Assembly (NCBI GenBank): GCA_900696505.1
Contig: CAADGJ010000222.1
Span: forward strand, 1-37,487
Direction of reading: 5' to 3'
Length of the DNA: 37,487 bases
Source: an uncultured Nitrosospira sp.
GTDB taxonomy: Bacteria > Nitrospirota > Nitrospiria > Nitrospirales > Nitrospiraceae
Within the stretch, counting starts at the first letter, position 1. Every line of letters begins with the position of its first letter. The notes under the pieces were generated by a model. The model ran no database searches, was not told where the DNA came from, and saw only the letters and a list, made by a program, of their open reading frames with translations. A program made the translations under genes and the position numbers. Of the stretch, positions 1-9,249 are shown one piece after another.

Positions 1-2
1 CG

Positions 3-410
3 ATCCTTCAACGGAGAAGCCGGGGTGAAGTGATGGAGGCCCAGGCGCAAGCCGATCGCCTGGTGCTGGTGCAGAAATACCGGGAACAGCAAGTGGTCGT
101 GGATGTCGACAATGCCGTGTCGGCCATCGAACGGGCGAAGGAACGGGTCGCAGCGGCGGCGGAATCGCTTCGCATGGCCAAGACCTTGGAAGAAGGCGAA
201 CGTTTCCGGTTCAGCCTGGGCGCGACGAGCGTGCTGTTTGTGAACCTGCGGGAGCGGAATTCCGTCGATTCGGAGATGCAACTCGTCCGGGCCAAGGCGG
301 ATTACCAGAAGGCTCTCGCCCTCTATCAATGGGCGACGGGATCGTGGGCCAGGAGCCAGCCCTCGGCCGTTCCGGTCAATTACCGGGTCGGTGCGAGCTT
401 GTCCAAATAG
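3..410 (+). CDS. TolC-family outer membrane efflux protein, C-terminal end (partial)
   Basis: The reading frame is open from the first bases of the window, so only the C-terminal ~135 residues are present and the start lies upstream. The visible part is rich in Ala, Gln, Glu and Arg with long heptad-like helices, and near the end it has the pattern typical of outer-membrane factors: a helix containing LVRAKADYQKALALYQWATG followed by a short Ser/Pro/Val tail. By family, such proteins form trimeric outer-membrane tunnels for type I secretion or efflux. Two ABC-exporter-like membrane proteins follow on the same strand about 130 bp downstream, which suggests one envelope export locus whose membrane-fusion subunit may lie upstream of the window. 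Family assignment comes from the helix pattern, so it is likely but not certain. Confidence 0.7.
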   Translation: MLQRRSRGEVMEAQAQADRLVLVQKYREQQVVVDVDNAVSAIERAKERVAAAAESLRMAKTLEEGERFRFSLGATSVLFVNLRERNSVDSEMQLVRAKADYQKALALYQWATGSWARSQPSAVPVNYRVGASLSK

Positions 411-542
411 TAGTATTTTACGGTGCGCTCTGATAGGTTTTAGCTGGTGTAGGCCTGCGCGGACAGGCCGCCGCAACAATCATCATCCGGCCATCCCCGC
501 AACGCGGCCGATGGGGTGATGAGGCGCGGCAGGGGTAGCAGG

Positions 543-2210
543 ATGTCCCAGGATCATTCCGACAACCAGAGCAATTTGTTTCAAGCGGTCGTCGGCCATC
601 TGGGCCTTCTGTTTCGTCTCGAACGGCGCATCCTCGGTCTCATCGTTTCCTATTCCATCGCCATCGGGCTTTTCTCGCTGATCGTTCCTCTCACGGTTCA
701 GGAACTCGTCAACACGTTCGCCTTCGCGCTCCAGCCCATCACCATTGTCACACTGGCCGCGGTCATGGTGGCGGGCCTGCTCTTCGTCGGCGCCTTCCGG
801 GCCCTCCAATATTATGCGGTGGAAGTCCTGGAGCGGCGCATCTTCGCCCGGGTGGCCATTGCCATGGCGCAACAATTGCCGCATTTGCGCTATCAGGGCT
901 TCAAGCCTCGATTCGCCAATTACTTCGTCGAAACCATTCTCATGCAGCGGGCCGTATCGGTGCTGCTGGTCGACTTGATCAACGTCATCGTCGGCGGGGC
1001 GGTCGGTATGACCATCCTCGTGTTCTACCACCCGTACTTCCTGTTGTTTAACGCCATCTTGCTGGTCGGGTTCAACGTGGTGTTCTTTCTCATGAGCCAT
1101 GGCGGGTTGAAGGCCGACATGGACATGTCCCACGCCAAATACGACACCCTGCACTGGTTTCAGGAAATTGCGTACAACCTGCTCCATTTCAAGTCCACCG
1201 ATAGCCAGGCGCTGCTGATCAAGAAGACGGATCAACTCCTGGACACCTATGTCGGGGTGCGTAGAACCCGCTTCGGCATTCTCATCCGGCAATATCTGGG
1301 ATCACTCGGATGGCAGGCCATCGTCCATAGCGGTCTCATCGCAACGGCTGGTTGGCTCCTCGGAATCGGCCAACTGACGCTCGGACAATTCGTCGCCGCG
1401 GAAGTCGTGGTCAGCGGCATCCTCTCAAGCTTCGACGGCGTCGTGAAGCGGATGGGGCATATCTATTATTTTCTCACCGCCTTGACCGAATTGAGCTTCC
1501 TCTTCTCGTTGCCCAAGGATCAGGACGCCGCCACGCTGTCCATTCCCTTGCCCGACCCGACGGTGCACGGCATTCGAGTCACGTGCAAAGACCTCACGTT
1601 TGCGCCAGCCGGCGGCCCGCCCGTATTTGAGCACTTCAACCTGGAAGTGACGCCCGGTGAAAAAATCGGGATCTATGCCGATACGACGATGGCCAAAACC
1701 GCGCTCGCCCGGGTGCTCGGCGGCCTCGAATCACCGACGGCCGGCGTCATCCGCTACAACGGCGTCGATCTGCGCCATCTCAACCTGGATTCCGTCAATC
1801 GCTTCAGGGGATTCATCCTGGATTCGCAACTGTCGTTGTTTGAGGGGACACTGGAAGAAAACATTCTGCTCGGGCGGGACTACATTCCCTATAGCGACGT
1901 GCGGTGGGCCCTCCGCTTCACCGAACTGGAAGAAGAAGTCGACGCCCTCCCCCATGGCTTGAAAACGCATGTGCGGTCTGCGGGTAAAATCTTCGCCCCT
2001 ACGCACATCGTGCGCATCCTGGTGGCGCGAGCGATTCTAGGACGCCCGCAGCTCCTCATTTTCGAAGGCATTCTTCACAACATGCATCCCGCAATGCGCG
2101 AGACGATTCTCCGCCGCCTATGTAGCAAAGAAGAACCCTGGTCGGTGATTTTCGTCTCGAACGATCCGAATCTCACCCCGCATGTCGACCGCCGGATCAT
2201 GCTGAACTAA
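543..2210 (+). CDS. ABC-exporter-like membrane protein with degenerate ATPase domain (first of a pair)
   Basis: About 555 residues with the layout of an ABC exporter half-transporter: hydrophobic segments over residues ~25-300, then a nucleotide-binding-like domain (~340-555). There is no N-terminal C39 peptidase domain. The ATPase motifs are recognisable in place but broken. Walker A reads ADTTMAKT (both key glycines replaced, Lys385 kept). The signature is FAPTH instead of LSGGQ. Walker B is LLIFEG (catalytic Glu replaced by Gly), the H-loop His is Asn, and the A-loop Tyr is missing. ATP hydrolysis is therefore unlikely. The start at 543 was preferred over 516/519 because AGGGG lies 7 nt upstream. 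Its paralogue follows after ~140 bp, with a TolC-type gene upstream. It may be a scaffold or substrate-binding pseudo-transporter; that role is inference. Confidence 0.75.
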   Translation: MSQDHSDNQSNLFQAVVGHLGLLFRLERRILGLIVSYSIAIGLFSLIVPLTVQELVNTFAFALQPITIVTLAAVMVAGLLFVGAFRALQYYAVEVLERRIFARVAIAMAQQLPHLRYQGFKPRFANYFVETILMQRAVSVLLVDLINVIVGGAVGMTILVFYHPYFLLFNAILLVGFNVVFFLMSHGGLKADMDMSHAKYDTLHWFQEIAYNLLHFKSTDSQALLIKKTDQLLDTYVGVRRTRFGILIRQYLGSLGWQAIVHSGLIATAGWLLGIGQLTLGQFVAAEVVVSGILSSFDGVVKRMGHIYYFLTALTELSFLFSLPKDQDAATLSIPLPDPTVHGIRVTCKDLTFAPAGGPPVFEHFNLEVTPGEKIGIYADTTMAKTALARVLGGLESPTAGVIRYNGVDLRHLNLDSVNRFRGFILDSQLSLFEGTLEENILLGRDYIPYSDVRWALRFTELEEEVDALPHGLKTHVRSAGKIFAPTHIVRILVARAILGRPQLLIFEGILHNMHPAMRETILRRLCSKEEPWSVIFVSNDPNLTPHVDRRIMLN

Positions 2211-2352
2211 CGGCTTGCCACACCGTCACCTAGGCTGCCGGCCTCGGGCGCTCGCTTCCTCCCCACTCGCCGACCACCTTGTTTCCCGTTCTTGACAGAG
2301 ATGCGGCATTCGCCCACACTGCGCCCCACCATCGGTCGACACGAGCCATCGC

Positions 2353-4029
2353 GTGAACCACATCGCTACCGAATCAACGATCACCACACCTTCAGCCTGG
2401 ACGATTCTTTCGCGCCTCAACCTCCTGGTCGGACTCGAGCGGCGCATTCTGGCCATCATTGCCTCTTATGCAGTCGTGATCGGTCTGTTTGCGCTGATCG
2501 TGCCGCTCACCGTGCAAGAGCTCGTGAACACCTTCGCCTTCGCCATTCAACCGATCATGATTGTGACGCTGGTCGCCATCATGTTAGGCGCGTTGTTGTT
2601 GATGGGGGCATTCCGGGTCTTGCAGGGACGCGCGGTGGAAATCCTGGTGCAGCGGATCTATACCAGGCTGGCTGTCGCCTTTACCGAAGCCCTGCCCCGG
2701 TTCCGGGAGAACGTCTTCCTTCCGCAACATACCAACACCTTCATCGAAGCAGAGCTGTTGCCCCGCGCGCTGGTCGCCATGCTGGTCGACATCATCAACG
2801 TGTTCGTGTCCGGCATGATCGGCATGACGATTCTGATCATGTACCATCCCTACTTCCTCGGCTATAACATCTTCCTGATCACCGGCTTTGCTTTTCTTCT
2901 GACCTTTTTTGGCCGCGGAGGACTCCGGATTACTCAACAAGTCTCCAACCTTCACTACCAGACGTTTCACTGGTTGCAGGACATCGGCATCAACCGGCTC
3001 CATTTCAAATCTACCGACAGCCTGCCGCTTCTGCTCAAGAAGACCGATGCGCTCGTGCAGGCCTATGTCATGGCGAGGAAGACCCGATCGGATATTCTGA
3101 CCGGGGCGCAATACAAGAGTACGGTCATCTTTCAGGCCATCGCCCATAGCAGCATGATCGGCCTCGGCGGATGGCTACTCTCCCTCGCGGACATTACCCT
3201 CGGCCAATTCGTTGCGGCGGAGGTCATTGTCGGCACCCTGCTGCTCAATCTCGACATCGTCGCCCGGCGCATGTACGCCGCCATCTATGTCGCCACATCC
3301 ATGCAGGAGCTCTCCAGGCTGTTCGAAATGCCGAAAGAGGAGGTCTCCGGTCCCATCGCAGCCGGGCTGCCGAATCCCACTCTGCAGGGAGTACGACTGA
3401 CGTGCAAAGACGTGTCCTTTGCCAGTCCTGAGGGACCGATGCTGTTCGATCATTTCAATCTGGAAGTGCTGCCGGGCGAAAAGATCAGTGTGCTCACGGG
3501 CACGAGCAAAAGCAAAACGTCCCTCGCGCTTCTCCTGGCCGGGCTCTATCATCCCACCAGCGGCGTCATCCGTTATAACGACATCGACCTGCGAGACGCG
3601 TCACTCAATTATGTGAATCGCTGCCGGGGCCTGATGCTTGATTCTCATCCTACCCTCTTCGACGGAACCCTGGAGGAAAACGTGACCCTCCAGCGTCCAT
3701 CGATTCAATTTGCCGATTTGAGCTGGGCGCTGCGATTCGTGGAACTGGAGGAGGAGATCGACGCGCTGCCCCTGGGGCTGGAAACAGTCGTGCATGGGAA
3801 CGGGGCGAACTTGAGCCGCAGCCAGGTGCTTCGCATTCTTCTCGCCAGGATGATCGTGACCCGGCCGGAATTGCTGATTTTTAACGGCAGCCTCCACAAT
3901 ATCGACCCGACCGTGCGACTGACACTCCTGCGAAGGCTCTGCGCCAAAGAGGAGCCCTGGTCCATTGTGTTCGTGTCCAATGACCCCGAAGTCGGGCAAT
4001 TGGTCGAGCGGCGCGTCATCCTCGATTGA
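2353..4029 (+). CDS. ABC-exporter-like membrane protein with degenerate ATPase domain (second of a pair)
   Basis: 558 residues, a clear paralogue of the preceding gene. Both share a TVQELVNTFAFA stretch in the membrane domain, LHFKSTDS in a cytoplasmic loop, GQFVAAEV near the last membrane segment, and a C-terminal EEPWS...FVSNDP. The nucleotide-binding domain is again degenerate: Walker A is TGTSKSKT with its first and last motif glycines gone (Lys388 kept), the signature is LSRSQ, Walker B is LLIFNG (Asp and catalytic Glu both lost), and the H-loop His is Asn543. The reading frame is intact, with conserved domain edges and no internal stops, which argues for selection on a non-hydrolytic protein rather than decay. 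The start is a GTG with only a weak ribosome site, so the exact N-terminus is uncertain. Confidence 0.75.
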   Translation: MNHIATESTITTPSAWTILSRLNLLVGLERRILAIIASYAVVIGLFALIVPLTVQELVNTFAFAIQPIMIVTLVAIMLGALLLMGAFRVLQGRAVEILVQRIYTRLAVAFTEALPRFRENVFLPQHTNTFIEAELLPRALVAMLVDIINVFVSGMIGMTILIMYHPYFLGYNIFLITGFAFLLTFFGRGGLRITQQVSNLHYQTFHWLQDIGINRLHFKSTDSLPLLLKKTDALVQAYVMARKTRSDILTGAQYKSTVIFQAIAHSSMIGLGGWLLSLADITLGQFVAAEVIVGTLLLNLDIVARRMYAAIYVATSMQELSRLFEMPKEEVSGPIAAGLPNPTLQGVRLTCKDVSFASPEGPMLFDHFNLEVLPGEKISVLTGTSKSKTSLALLLAGLYHPTSGVIRYNDIDLRDASLNYVNRCRGLMLDSHPTLFDGTLEENVTLQRPSIQFADLSWALRFVELEEEIDALPLGLETVVHGNGANLSRSQVLRILLARMIVTRPELLIFNGSLHNIDPTVRLTLLRRLCAKEEPWSIVFVSNDPEVGQLVERRVILD

Positions 4030-4031
4030 TG

Positions 4032-4066
4032 GGCCTGGTCGCAAAACCGGCCTCGATTTCTTTCTT
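4032..4066 (+). terminator. Possible rho-independent terminator after the twin ABC-like genes
   Basis: Directly after the stop codon, GGCC-t-GGT pairs with ACC-GGCC across a CGCAAA loop, giving a 7-bp stem with one bulge, followed by a T-rich stretch (TCGATTTCTTTCTT). The T run is interrupted, so this is only a candidate. Confidence 0.3.
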
Positions 4067-4108
4067 GATGCGCGATCTGCTAGACTGAATGCCTGAACCT
4101 CCCGGGCC

Positions 4109-4921
4109 ATGCACATCGTTTCCGGCCCGACGAAAGGGACGTCCGTGTCGTTTGCCTCGCGTTTCAAATTGTCCTTTCCCAGTCCGAATCAATTGATCAT
4201 CAGCCTCCTGATCGCGGGACTGGGATGGATCAGCGGCCAGGCTCTGAGCCGCATCGATCAAGACCTGCGCATCATGTATACGGAATACACGTTGGGAGCC
4301 GCCGACCTCGCCCACATCTCCGCCGACGTCATCCGCTATCGCAACACCATCATCCGCTCACTGGAAGCGGAAAATCAGGCGGTCTTCGAGCGCATTACCG
4401 AATCACTTCCGGCGCAACGCGCCCGCATTCAACATGCGGTGGATCGGTATGCGGCAGCAGGCTTGCGCGTCTCCCGCAGCGGACGCAGCGAAGAAAAAGA
4501 CATTCAGGCCGTACGTGAAAGCCTGGACCAATACTTCCATGTCGCCAGTAAAACGGTCGATCTCTTGTCGCAGGAATGGAAGGCGGGAACGCCCGGCGAG
4601 GCGACAGAGCTCAGGCGCAAAGCGGAAATCCATGCCGCCGACAATGGCGGACCGAAAGTCATGCAGGTGAGTCTGGCCTTGGACCGCCTGCTGGAAACCG
4701 TCGCGGAAGTCGCCAAAGACATGCGCGACGAAGGCACGAAAACCATCCGCTCCACAAGTTATTGGATTGTGGGAGGGAGTTTTTTCATCGCGTTGCTGAA
4801 TCTGTTCCTCAGTCGAACGACCAGAGCGCCACTCTCCGCATCCAGATCTGAAGAATCCGTCCGTCCCGACTCATTGGACCTGCCTGGAGGCGGATCCAAT
4901 ACGGCACTCCGCGCGGAGTAG
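4109..4921 (+). CDS. Membrane protein with periplasmic four-helix sensor-like domain, no output domain
   Basis: About 270 residues. A membrane helix lies at ~30-47 (LIISLLIAGLGW), followed by ~170 residues of amphipathic helices and then a second membrane helix (~223-238, YWIVGGSFFIALLNLFL) and a short polar tail. This is the layout of the ligand-binding half of a methyl-accepting chemotaxis protein or sensor kinase (4HB_MCP-like), but no HAMP, kinase or signalling domain follows. It lies ~80 bp after the twin ABC-like genes on the same strand and might act with them. The start is uncertain: ATG at 4109 or GTG at 4145. The fold is inferred from helix pattern only. Confidence 0.6.
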   Translation: MHIVSGPTKGTSVSFASRFKLSFPSPNQLIISLLIAGLGWISGQALSRIDQDLRIMYTEYTLGAADLAHISADVIRYRNTIIRSLEAENQAVFERITESLPAQRARIQHAVDRYAAAGLRVSRSGRSEEKDIQAVRESLDQYFHVASKTVDLLSQEWKAGTPGEATELRRKAEIHAADNGGPKVMQVSLALDRLLETVAEVAKDMRDEGTKTIRSTSYWIVGGSFFIALLNLFLSRTTRAPLSASRSEESVRPDSLDLPGGGSNTALRAE

Positions 4922-4934
4922 AGCCGCTTGCCTC

Positions 4935-5645
4935 TCACAACGACGATTCCGGCGGCCGGCCTAGAGCCTGGAACAGCCGGCGACGTTCCTCCTCGCTCAA
5001 GTCCATCCACTGTCCCGCATGAAGCCCTTCGACGGTGATGTGCATAATCCGCACGCGATGCAATGAAACCACCCGATAGCCGAGTGCCTGGCACATGCGG
5101 CGGATCTGCCGATTGCGCCCCTCGGTTAGAATGATCCTGAATCGACGCGGCCCTAATCGCGCCATGAGGCATGGGCGCGTTCGCTCTCCTAATATGACGA
5201 CACCCTCTGCCATGCGCGAGAGGAAGGCGTCGTCGAACTCGCGATCCACTTCTACGCGGTACTCCCGCTCGTGCCCGTGCTCAACCCGCAAGATCTCGTT
5301 GACGATATCGCCGTCATTGGTCAGGAGCATGAGACCCGATGAATCCTTGTCGAGCCGCCCGATGGGAAAGATCCGCTCGCGATGATTGATTTCCGAAATG
5401 ATGTTCCGCGTGACGTGCAGTTCGGTCGTCGTCGTCACCCCGACCGGCTTATGATATTTGAGATAGACCGCACGGTTGCCCCGCTGCAGGATCGTTCCGT
5501 CTCGCGCGACAACATCCTGTGACGAAACCTGATCACCGAGCTTGGCCACCACACCATTAATCGTGACCCGGCCTTCGGCCACCAGCCGGTCTGCTTCACG
5601 CCGTGAACACAAGCCCTGTTCAGTAAAGAATTTATTGATGCGCAT
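4935..5645 (-). CDS. rluF: 23S rRNA pseudouridine synthase, RluF/RsuA family
   Basis: 236 residues. An N-terminal S4 RNA-binding domain (INKFFTEQGLCSRREADRLV, residues ~3-22) is followed by a pseudouridine synthase domain with the catalytic motif GRLDKDSSGLMLLTNDG; the catalytic Asp is ~99. Further family signatures are LNRQIRRMC-like EGRNRQIRRMC and RVVSLHRVRIMHI near the C-terminus. By family it isomerises a uridine in 23S rRNA; resemblance is closest to RluF (position 2604 in E. coli), although RsuA/RluB specificity cannot be excluded. It is convergent with the preceding plus-strand gene with a 13-bp gap. Confidence 0.88.
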   Translation of the reverse strand: MRINKFFTEQGLCSRREADRLVAEGRVTINGVVAKLGDQVSSQDVVARDGTILQRGNRAVYLKYHKPVGVTTTTELHVTRNIISEINHRERIFPIGRLDKDSSGLMLLTNDGDIVNEILRVEHGHEREYRVEVDREFDDAFLSRMAEGVVILGERTRPCLMARLGPRRFRIILTEGRNRQIRRMCQALGYRVVSLHRVRIMHITVEGLHAGQWMDLSEEERRRLFQALGRPPESSL

Positions 5646-5741
5646 GGCGGCCGCGCGAATGAAGAGGGAGGATGCTACGAACTGTACGTCTGACGTCTCA
5701 GCACTGTGAGATGAGAGCCGGGAGAGCGATTCACCATCCGC

Positions 5742-6674
5742 CTAATGAACCCGGCGGCCCGCCCGAACCCGCCCCAGCATACGATAAATCAAGCGAGCAA
5801 TGCTGAACTGAGGCGCGACGAAGCCTTCAATGGGTGCAATCTCACTGATGTCCATCCCGACGATGCCAGGTCCGTTGGCCAGCGCCGTCACCAGCGCGAG
5901 GGTGTCGTACCAACCTAACCCTCCCGGTTCCGGCGTGCCCAAGGCGGGAACAAGTGACGCATCCAGCCCATCACAATCGAAGGTGAGATAGACAGGCCCG
6001 GTGCAGGAAGCCAACACCTCAGGAATCCAACGTGCCGCCCGCCCCTCGTAGGGACCGGACGGATCCAAAATCGAGGCGGCGAAAAAGGTCTTGATCCGAG
6101 GTGTCTTCTCGATGAGCTCGATTTCCTCGGGGCTGATCGACCGGATGCCGACCTGCACCAGCGGCAATCCATCCTGCACCACGCGGGCCATGACACTGGC
6201 GTGACTGTAAGGATTGTCCTGGTACGCTTGCCGGAGATCGCCATGGGCATCGATTTGCACGACGCACATGCCAGAATAGTGTTGAGCATGGGCACGGATA
6301 GCACCTAACGCGCCGGTGTGCTCTCCCGTGAGGGTCACCAGGAACTTCCCGCGCCCCACGTGCGGTTGCACAAAATCCTGAATGGCCTGCACGGCTTGAC
6401 CATCGACACGCCCGTTCAGGTTCAGCGTGTTGGCCGTAGCGACACCACCCCACTCGCGATACGGCTCGTACCGCAACGTCTCATCGTACAACTCAACCTG
6501 TTGGGAAGCTTCGATGATGGCAGATGGACCCCGGTCTGACCCGAGGATGTAACTCGACGTGTGTTCGTAGGGAGCCGGCAGGACATACACGCCGGCCTGA
6601 TCGGGATGGCACCAGGGCTCGTCGATCCCAAGAAAATTATCGGCTTGCCCAAGCCACCCGGACGGAAGCGCCAT
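5742..6674 (-). CDS. speB: Agmatinase / ureohydrolase-family enzyme
   Basis: 310 residues from the chosen ATG. The manganese-binding motifs of the arginase/agmatinase family are all present: GEH, DAHGD and DCDGLD. The last section (GMDISEIAP) also matches the family. It would hydrolyse agmatine to putrescine and urea; an N1-aminopropylagmatine substrate is an alternative in this family. The start at 6674 was chosen because it lies 8 bp after the stop of the arginine decarboxylase gene and leaves a family-length protein. A longer frame upstream would overlap that gene. The two genes are almost certainly co-transcribed and carry out successive steps. Confidence 0.88.
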   Translation of the reverse strand: MALPSGWLGQADNFLGIDEPWCHPDQAGVYVLPAPYEHTSSYILGSDRGPSAIIEASQQVELYDETLRYEPYREWGGVATANTLNLNGRVDGQAVQAIQDFVQPHVGRGKFLVTLTGEHTGALGAIRAHAQHYSGMCVVQIDAHGDLRQAYQDNPYSHASVMARVVQDGLPLVQVGIRSISPEEIELIEKTPRIKTFFAASILDPSGPYEGRAARWIPEVLASCTGPVYLTFDCDGLDASLVPALGTPEPGGLGWYDTLALVTALANGPGIVGMDISEIAPIEGFVAPQFSIARLIYRMLGRVRAGRRVH

Positions 6675-6682
6675 CGCCGCCG

Positions 6683-7258
6683 CTAGGCCTTGTTCCGAAG
6701 ACTCTTGGGAATGTTTTCCGTGGGGATAAACACCGCCAAGGCAATCACGCAGGTCCAACGGTTTGGCCGTCCCACTGCGGATTGTGTGATGTTGAGCGTC
6801 CGGACGATTTTTCCGCCCATCTTGAAGACCTGCTCGCGCTCTTTCCACGCCACATCCGGATCGAACTCGATACCCTGGGTGGTGGCGAGCATCTGAGCCG
6901 CCAGGTCTTCGGTGTATTCACCGGACTCTTCGTCCGTTTCACCATAGGCATGGTGCTCGGAAAGATAGCCGTACGTATCACGATCGGTTGGAATCGCTAA
7001 GCCAATCGACGCGGAGATGAGCCGGTTACGTTCGTTGGTCTCTGACCGGGCCATGACGCAAAAGGTGATCTCGCCGGGGTTCAACAATTTTTCGCCGCGT
7101 TTGCGGGGAAGGATTTTGCAGTTGGGAGGAAGAATGGACGAGACACTGACGAGGTTACAATAGGCCACGCCGGCACTACGCAAGGCCTGCTCGAACGCAG
7201 CCAGCTTTTCCTTGTGCACTCCGACGCCTCTCGTCAAAAACATGTGTGTTGGTACCAT
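6683..7258 (-). CDS. pdaD: Pyruvoyl-dependent arginine decarboxylase
   Basis: 191 residues from the preferred ATG. The self-cleavage context [13 protein letters not shown] matches the PvlArgDC family, in which the proenzyme is cut at the Ser-Ser pair to give a beta chain and an alpha chain with an N-terminal pyruvoyl group. Downstream, [13 protein letters not shown] and the [12 protein letters not shown] segment also fit. It decarboxylates arginine to agmatine, the substrate of the agmatinase encoded 8 bp downstream. The start at 7258 (MVPTH) has a purine-rich GAGGGAG ahead; an ATG six codons upstream is possible. Confidence 0.9.
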   Translation of the reverse strand: MVPTHMFLTRGVGVHKEKLAAFEQALRSAGVAYCNLVSVSSILPPNCKILPRKRGEKLLNPGEITFCVMARSETNERNRLISASIGLAIPTDRDTYGYLSEHHAYGETDEESGEYTEDLAAQMLATTQGIEFDPDVAWKEREQVFKMGGKIVRTLNITQSAVGRPNRWTCVIALAVFIPTENIPKSLRNKA

Positions 7259-7433
7259 GTCGGTCTCCCTCTTCATCCCGCGTCGAACGCACTCCAGGTG
7301 AGTGCTCGATGAATTGTCACAAGCCCTTGGTCGCGCGCGTGATCATGCGGCGATTCGCGCGAAAGTTGTATCAAGTTTGTTCCGCATCCGCAATACGGGG
7401 GGAGGGGTTTTTTTGCCCTGCCTGCGCTTTCCT

Positions 7434-8888
7434 TTACGGGTGCCGGAGATTGATGACCAGCAACTTCGGCTCGGTCATATCCTCGATCGCATAGCGCAGA
7501 CCTTCACGCCCGATCCCGGAATCTTTGATGCCGCCGTAGGGCATGTGGTCCGCACGAAAGGTGGGAATCTCGTTCGCCAGAACTCCGCCGACCTCCAACT
7601 GCTCGAAGGCCTGAAAAATGCGCCCGATGTTGGTGGTGAAGATTCCCGCTTGCAGCCCGTAGTCCGACTCGTTGACGGCGCGCAACGCCGCCTCAAACTC
7701 ACGATAGGGCGTAATCGTCACCAGGGGGCCGAACACTTCGCGGCAGGAGACGTTCATCCCGGCAGTCACCTGGGATAAGACGGTGGGGCGTACGACCGAT
7801 CCTTCGCGCGACCCACCGGACAGCAGACGCGCGCCCTGGGTAATCGCTTCGTCAATCCAGCCCTCAATGCGTTGCGCGGCACCGGCGTCGATCAACGGAC
7901 CAACCACCGTGCGTTCGTCGCCAGGATCACCGGTTGCCAACGCTCGCACACGAGCCACGAGCTGTTCGGTAAACGACTCGGCAATGGATTCATGCACAAA
8001 GATGCGCTGAACGGAAATACAGGTCTGGCCCGCATAGGTAAAGCCGCCGGTGACGCAGCGCTGAGCGGCATACTCCAGATCCGCGTCCGGTTCGATGATC
8101 ACCGCGGCATTTCCGCCCAGTTCGAGCACGACCTTTTTCTTGCCGCACTTGGCTTTCAGCATCCATCCCACGGGTGCGCTCCCCGTAAAACTCAGGAGCT
8201 TGAATCGGGGATCGACGACTAACTGCTCCGCGAGCGTGTTGTCGCACGGCAGGATATTGAGCCCCCCCGGCGGCACACCGGCCTTCAGGAGCAGATCGCC
8301 CAGCAACAGCGCCGTCAGCGGAGTTTGGGGAGCCGGCTTGATCAAAATCGAGTTGCCCGCCGCCAACGCCGGCGCTACTTTGTGTACGACGAGATTGAGG
8401 GGAAAGTTGAATGGAGTAATCCCGAGGATCGGTCCGATGGGAAACCGTCGCGTCACGCCCCAATAGGACTCCATGCCCGGCGACCAATCCAGCGGCACCA
8501 CCTCGCCGCCGATTCGTTTGGCTTCTTCACCGGCAATCGAGAGAGTCTGGATGGCGCGACCGACTTCACGACGGGCATCCGTCAGCGGTTTGCCGGCCTC
8601 CGCCGTCATCGTACGCGCAAATTCTTCCTGCCGCGCCTGGAGTGCCTGGGCGGCGTTGGCCAGCAGCGTCGACCGCGCATAGCCGGACAAGCGACGCATG
8701 GCTGCCGCACCATCGACCGAAGACTGTATCGCCGATTCCACATCCGCCGGACTGGCCTGGCAGACATGGGCAATCGTCTCGCCTGTGTAGGGATTTCGTA
8801 CTGGGGCACCCGTCGTGGATTGAGACCAGCGGCCGCCGATTAGAAATGGACGTCCATTTTCCAACGGACCAACTCCCGGAGAGGACAC
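7434..8888 (-). CDS. NAD(P)-dependent aldehyde dehydrogenase
   Basis: 484 residues, full length for the ALDH superfamily. Visible are the cofactor region ITPFNFPLNLVVHKVAPALAAGN, the general base in VLELGGN (Glu256) and the catalytic cysteine in GQTCISVQR (Cys290), plus the C-terminal PYGGIKDSGIGREG signature. It oxidises an aldehyde to the acid; the substrate cannot be read from sequence. The start is GTG, 3 bp after the zinc-ribbon gene stop, so they are probably co-translated. Position among polyamine genes makes an amino-aldehyde substrate conceivable, but lactaldehyde or semialdehyde enzymes look similar. Confidence 0.88.
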   Translation of the reverse strand: MSSPGVGPLENGRPFLIGGRWSQSTTGAPVRNPYTGETIAHVCQASPADVESAIQSSVDGAAAMRRLSGYARSTLLANAAQALQARQEEFARTMTAEAGKPLTDARREVGRAIQTLSIAGEEAKRIGGEVVPLDWSPGMESYWGVTRRFPIGPILGITPFNFPLNLVVHKVAPALAAGNSILIKPAPQTPLTALLLGDLLLKAGVPPGGLNILPCDNTLAEQLVVDPRFKLLSFTGSAPVGWMLKAKCGKKKVVLELGGNAAVIIEPDADLEYAAQRCVTGGFTYAGQTCISVQRIFVHESIAESFTEQLVARVRALATGDPGDERTVVGPLIDAGAAQRIEGWIDEAITQGARLLSGGSREGSVVRPTVLSQVTAGMNVSCREVFGPLVTITPYREFEAALRAVNESDYGLQAGIFTTNIGRIFQAFEQLEVGGVLANEIPTFRADHMPYGGIKDSGIGREGLRYAIEDMTEPKLLVINLRHP

Positions 8889-8891
8889 TCG

Positions 8892-9170
8892 CTACTGCAC
8901 GGACTCCACAGGAGGAGCCGCAGAGGCCGCCGCGCTGAGGGCCGCCTCTTCCTGCTGAGCAGCTACGGCTTTGGCGATCAACTCTTCAGTCCCCCAATCC
9001 TGCACCGCTGCCAAGGTAAACGCTTCATACGTCGAGACCCCGTGACAGGTGGGACAGGCGGGCATGGGTACCTTGCGGCAAAATGCCTCGCTCAAACAGG
9101 ACATGCACACCCACAGATCCGGCTCTCCATCCTTTGCAGGCACAGTCCAAAAAGCTTGTTTAGACCCCAT
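8892..9170 (-). CDS. Small zinc-ribbon-like protein (two CxxC pairs)
   Basis: 92 residues. Cys22/Cys25 (CMSC) and Cys39/Cys42 (CPTC), with an extra Cys31, form a rubredoxin-like or zinc-ribbon core preceded by an aromatic strand ending LWVCMSC. The C-terminal third is Ala/Glu rich and probably disordered. It would bind zinc or iron. The gene sits 3 bp before the aldehyde dehydrogenase start, indicating a shared transcript. Function is unknown. Confidence 0.65.
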   Translation of the reverse strand: MGSKQAFWTVPAKDGEPDLWVCMSCLSEAFCRKVPMPACPTCHGVSTYEAFTLAAVQDWGTEELIAKAVAAQQEEAALSAAASAAPPVESVQ

Positions 9171-9249
9171 ATGCAGTTTCCTCTTTCGTGGCTAGACGAT
9201 GATGCTCGTCACGATATTCACCTACTGTCGTTCACGCCCATGAGCGGCG

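Noticed and set aside
483-1292. A 269-codon minus-strand frame
   Set aside because: Antisense of the first ABC-like gene; charged low-complexity composition and no ribosome site.
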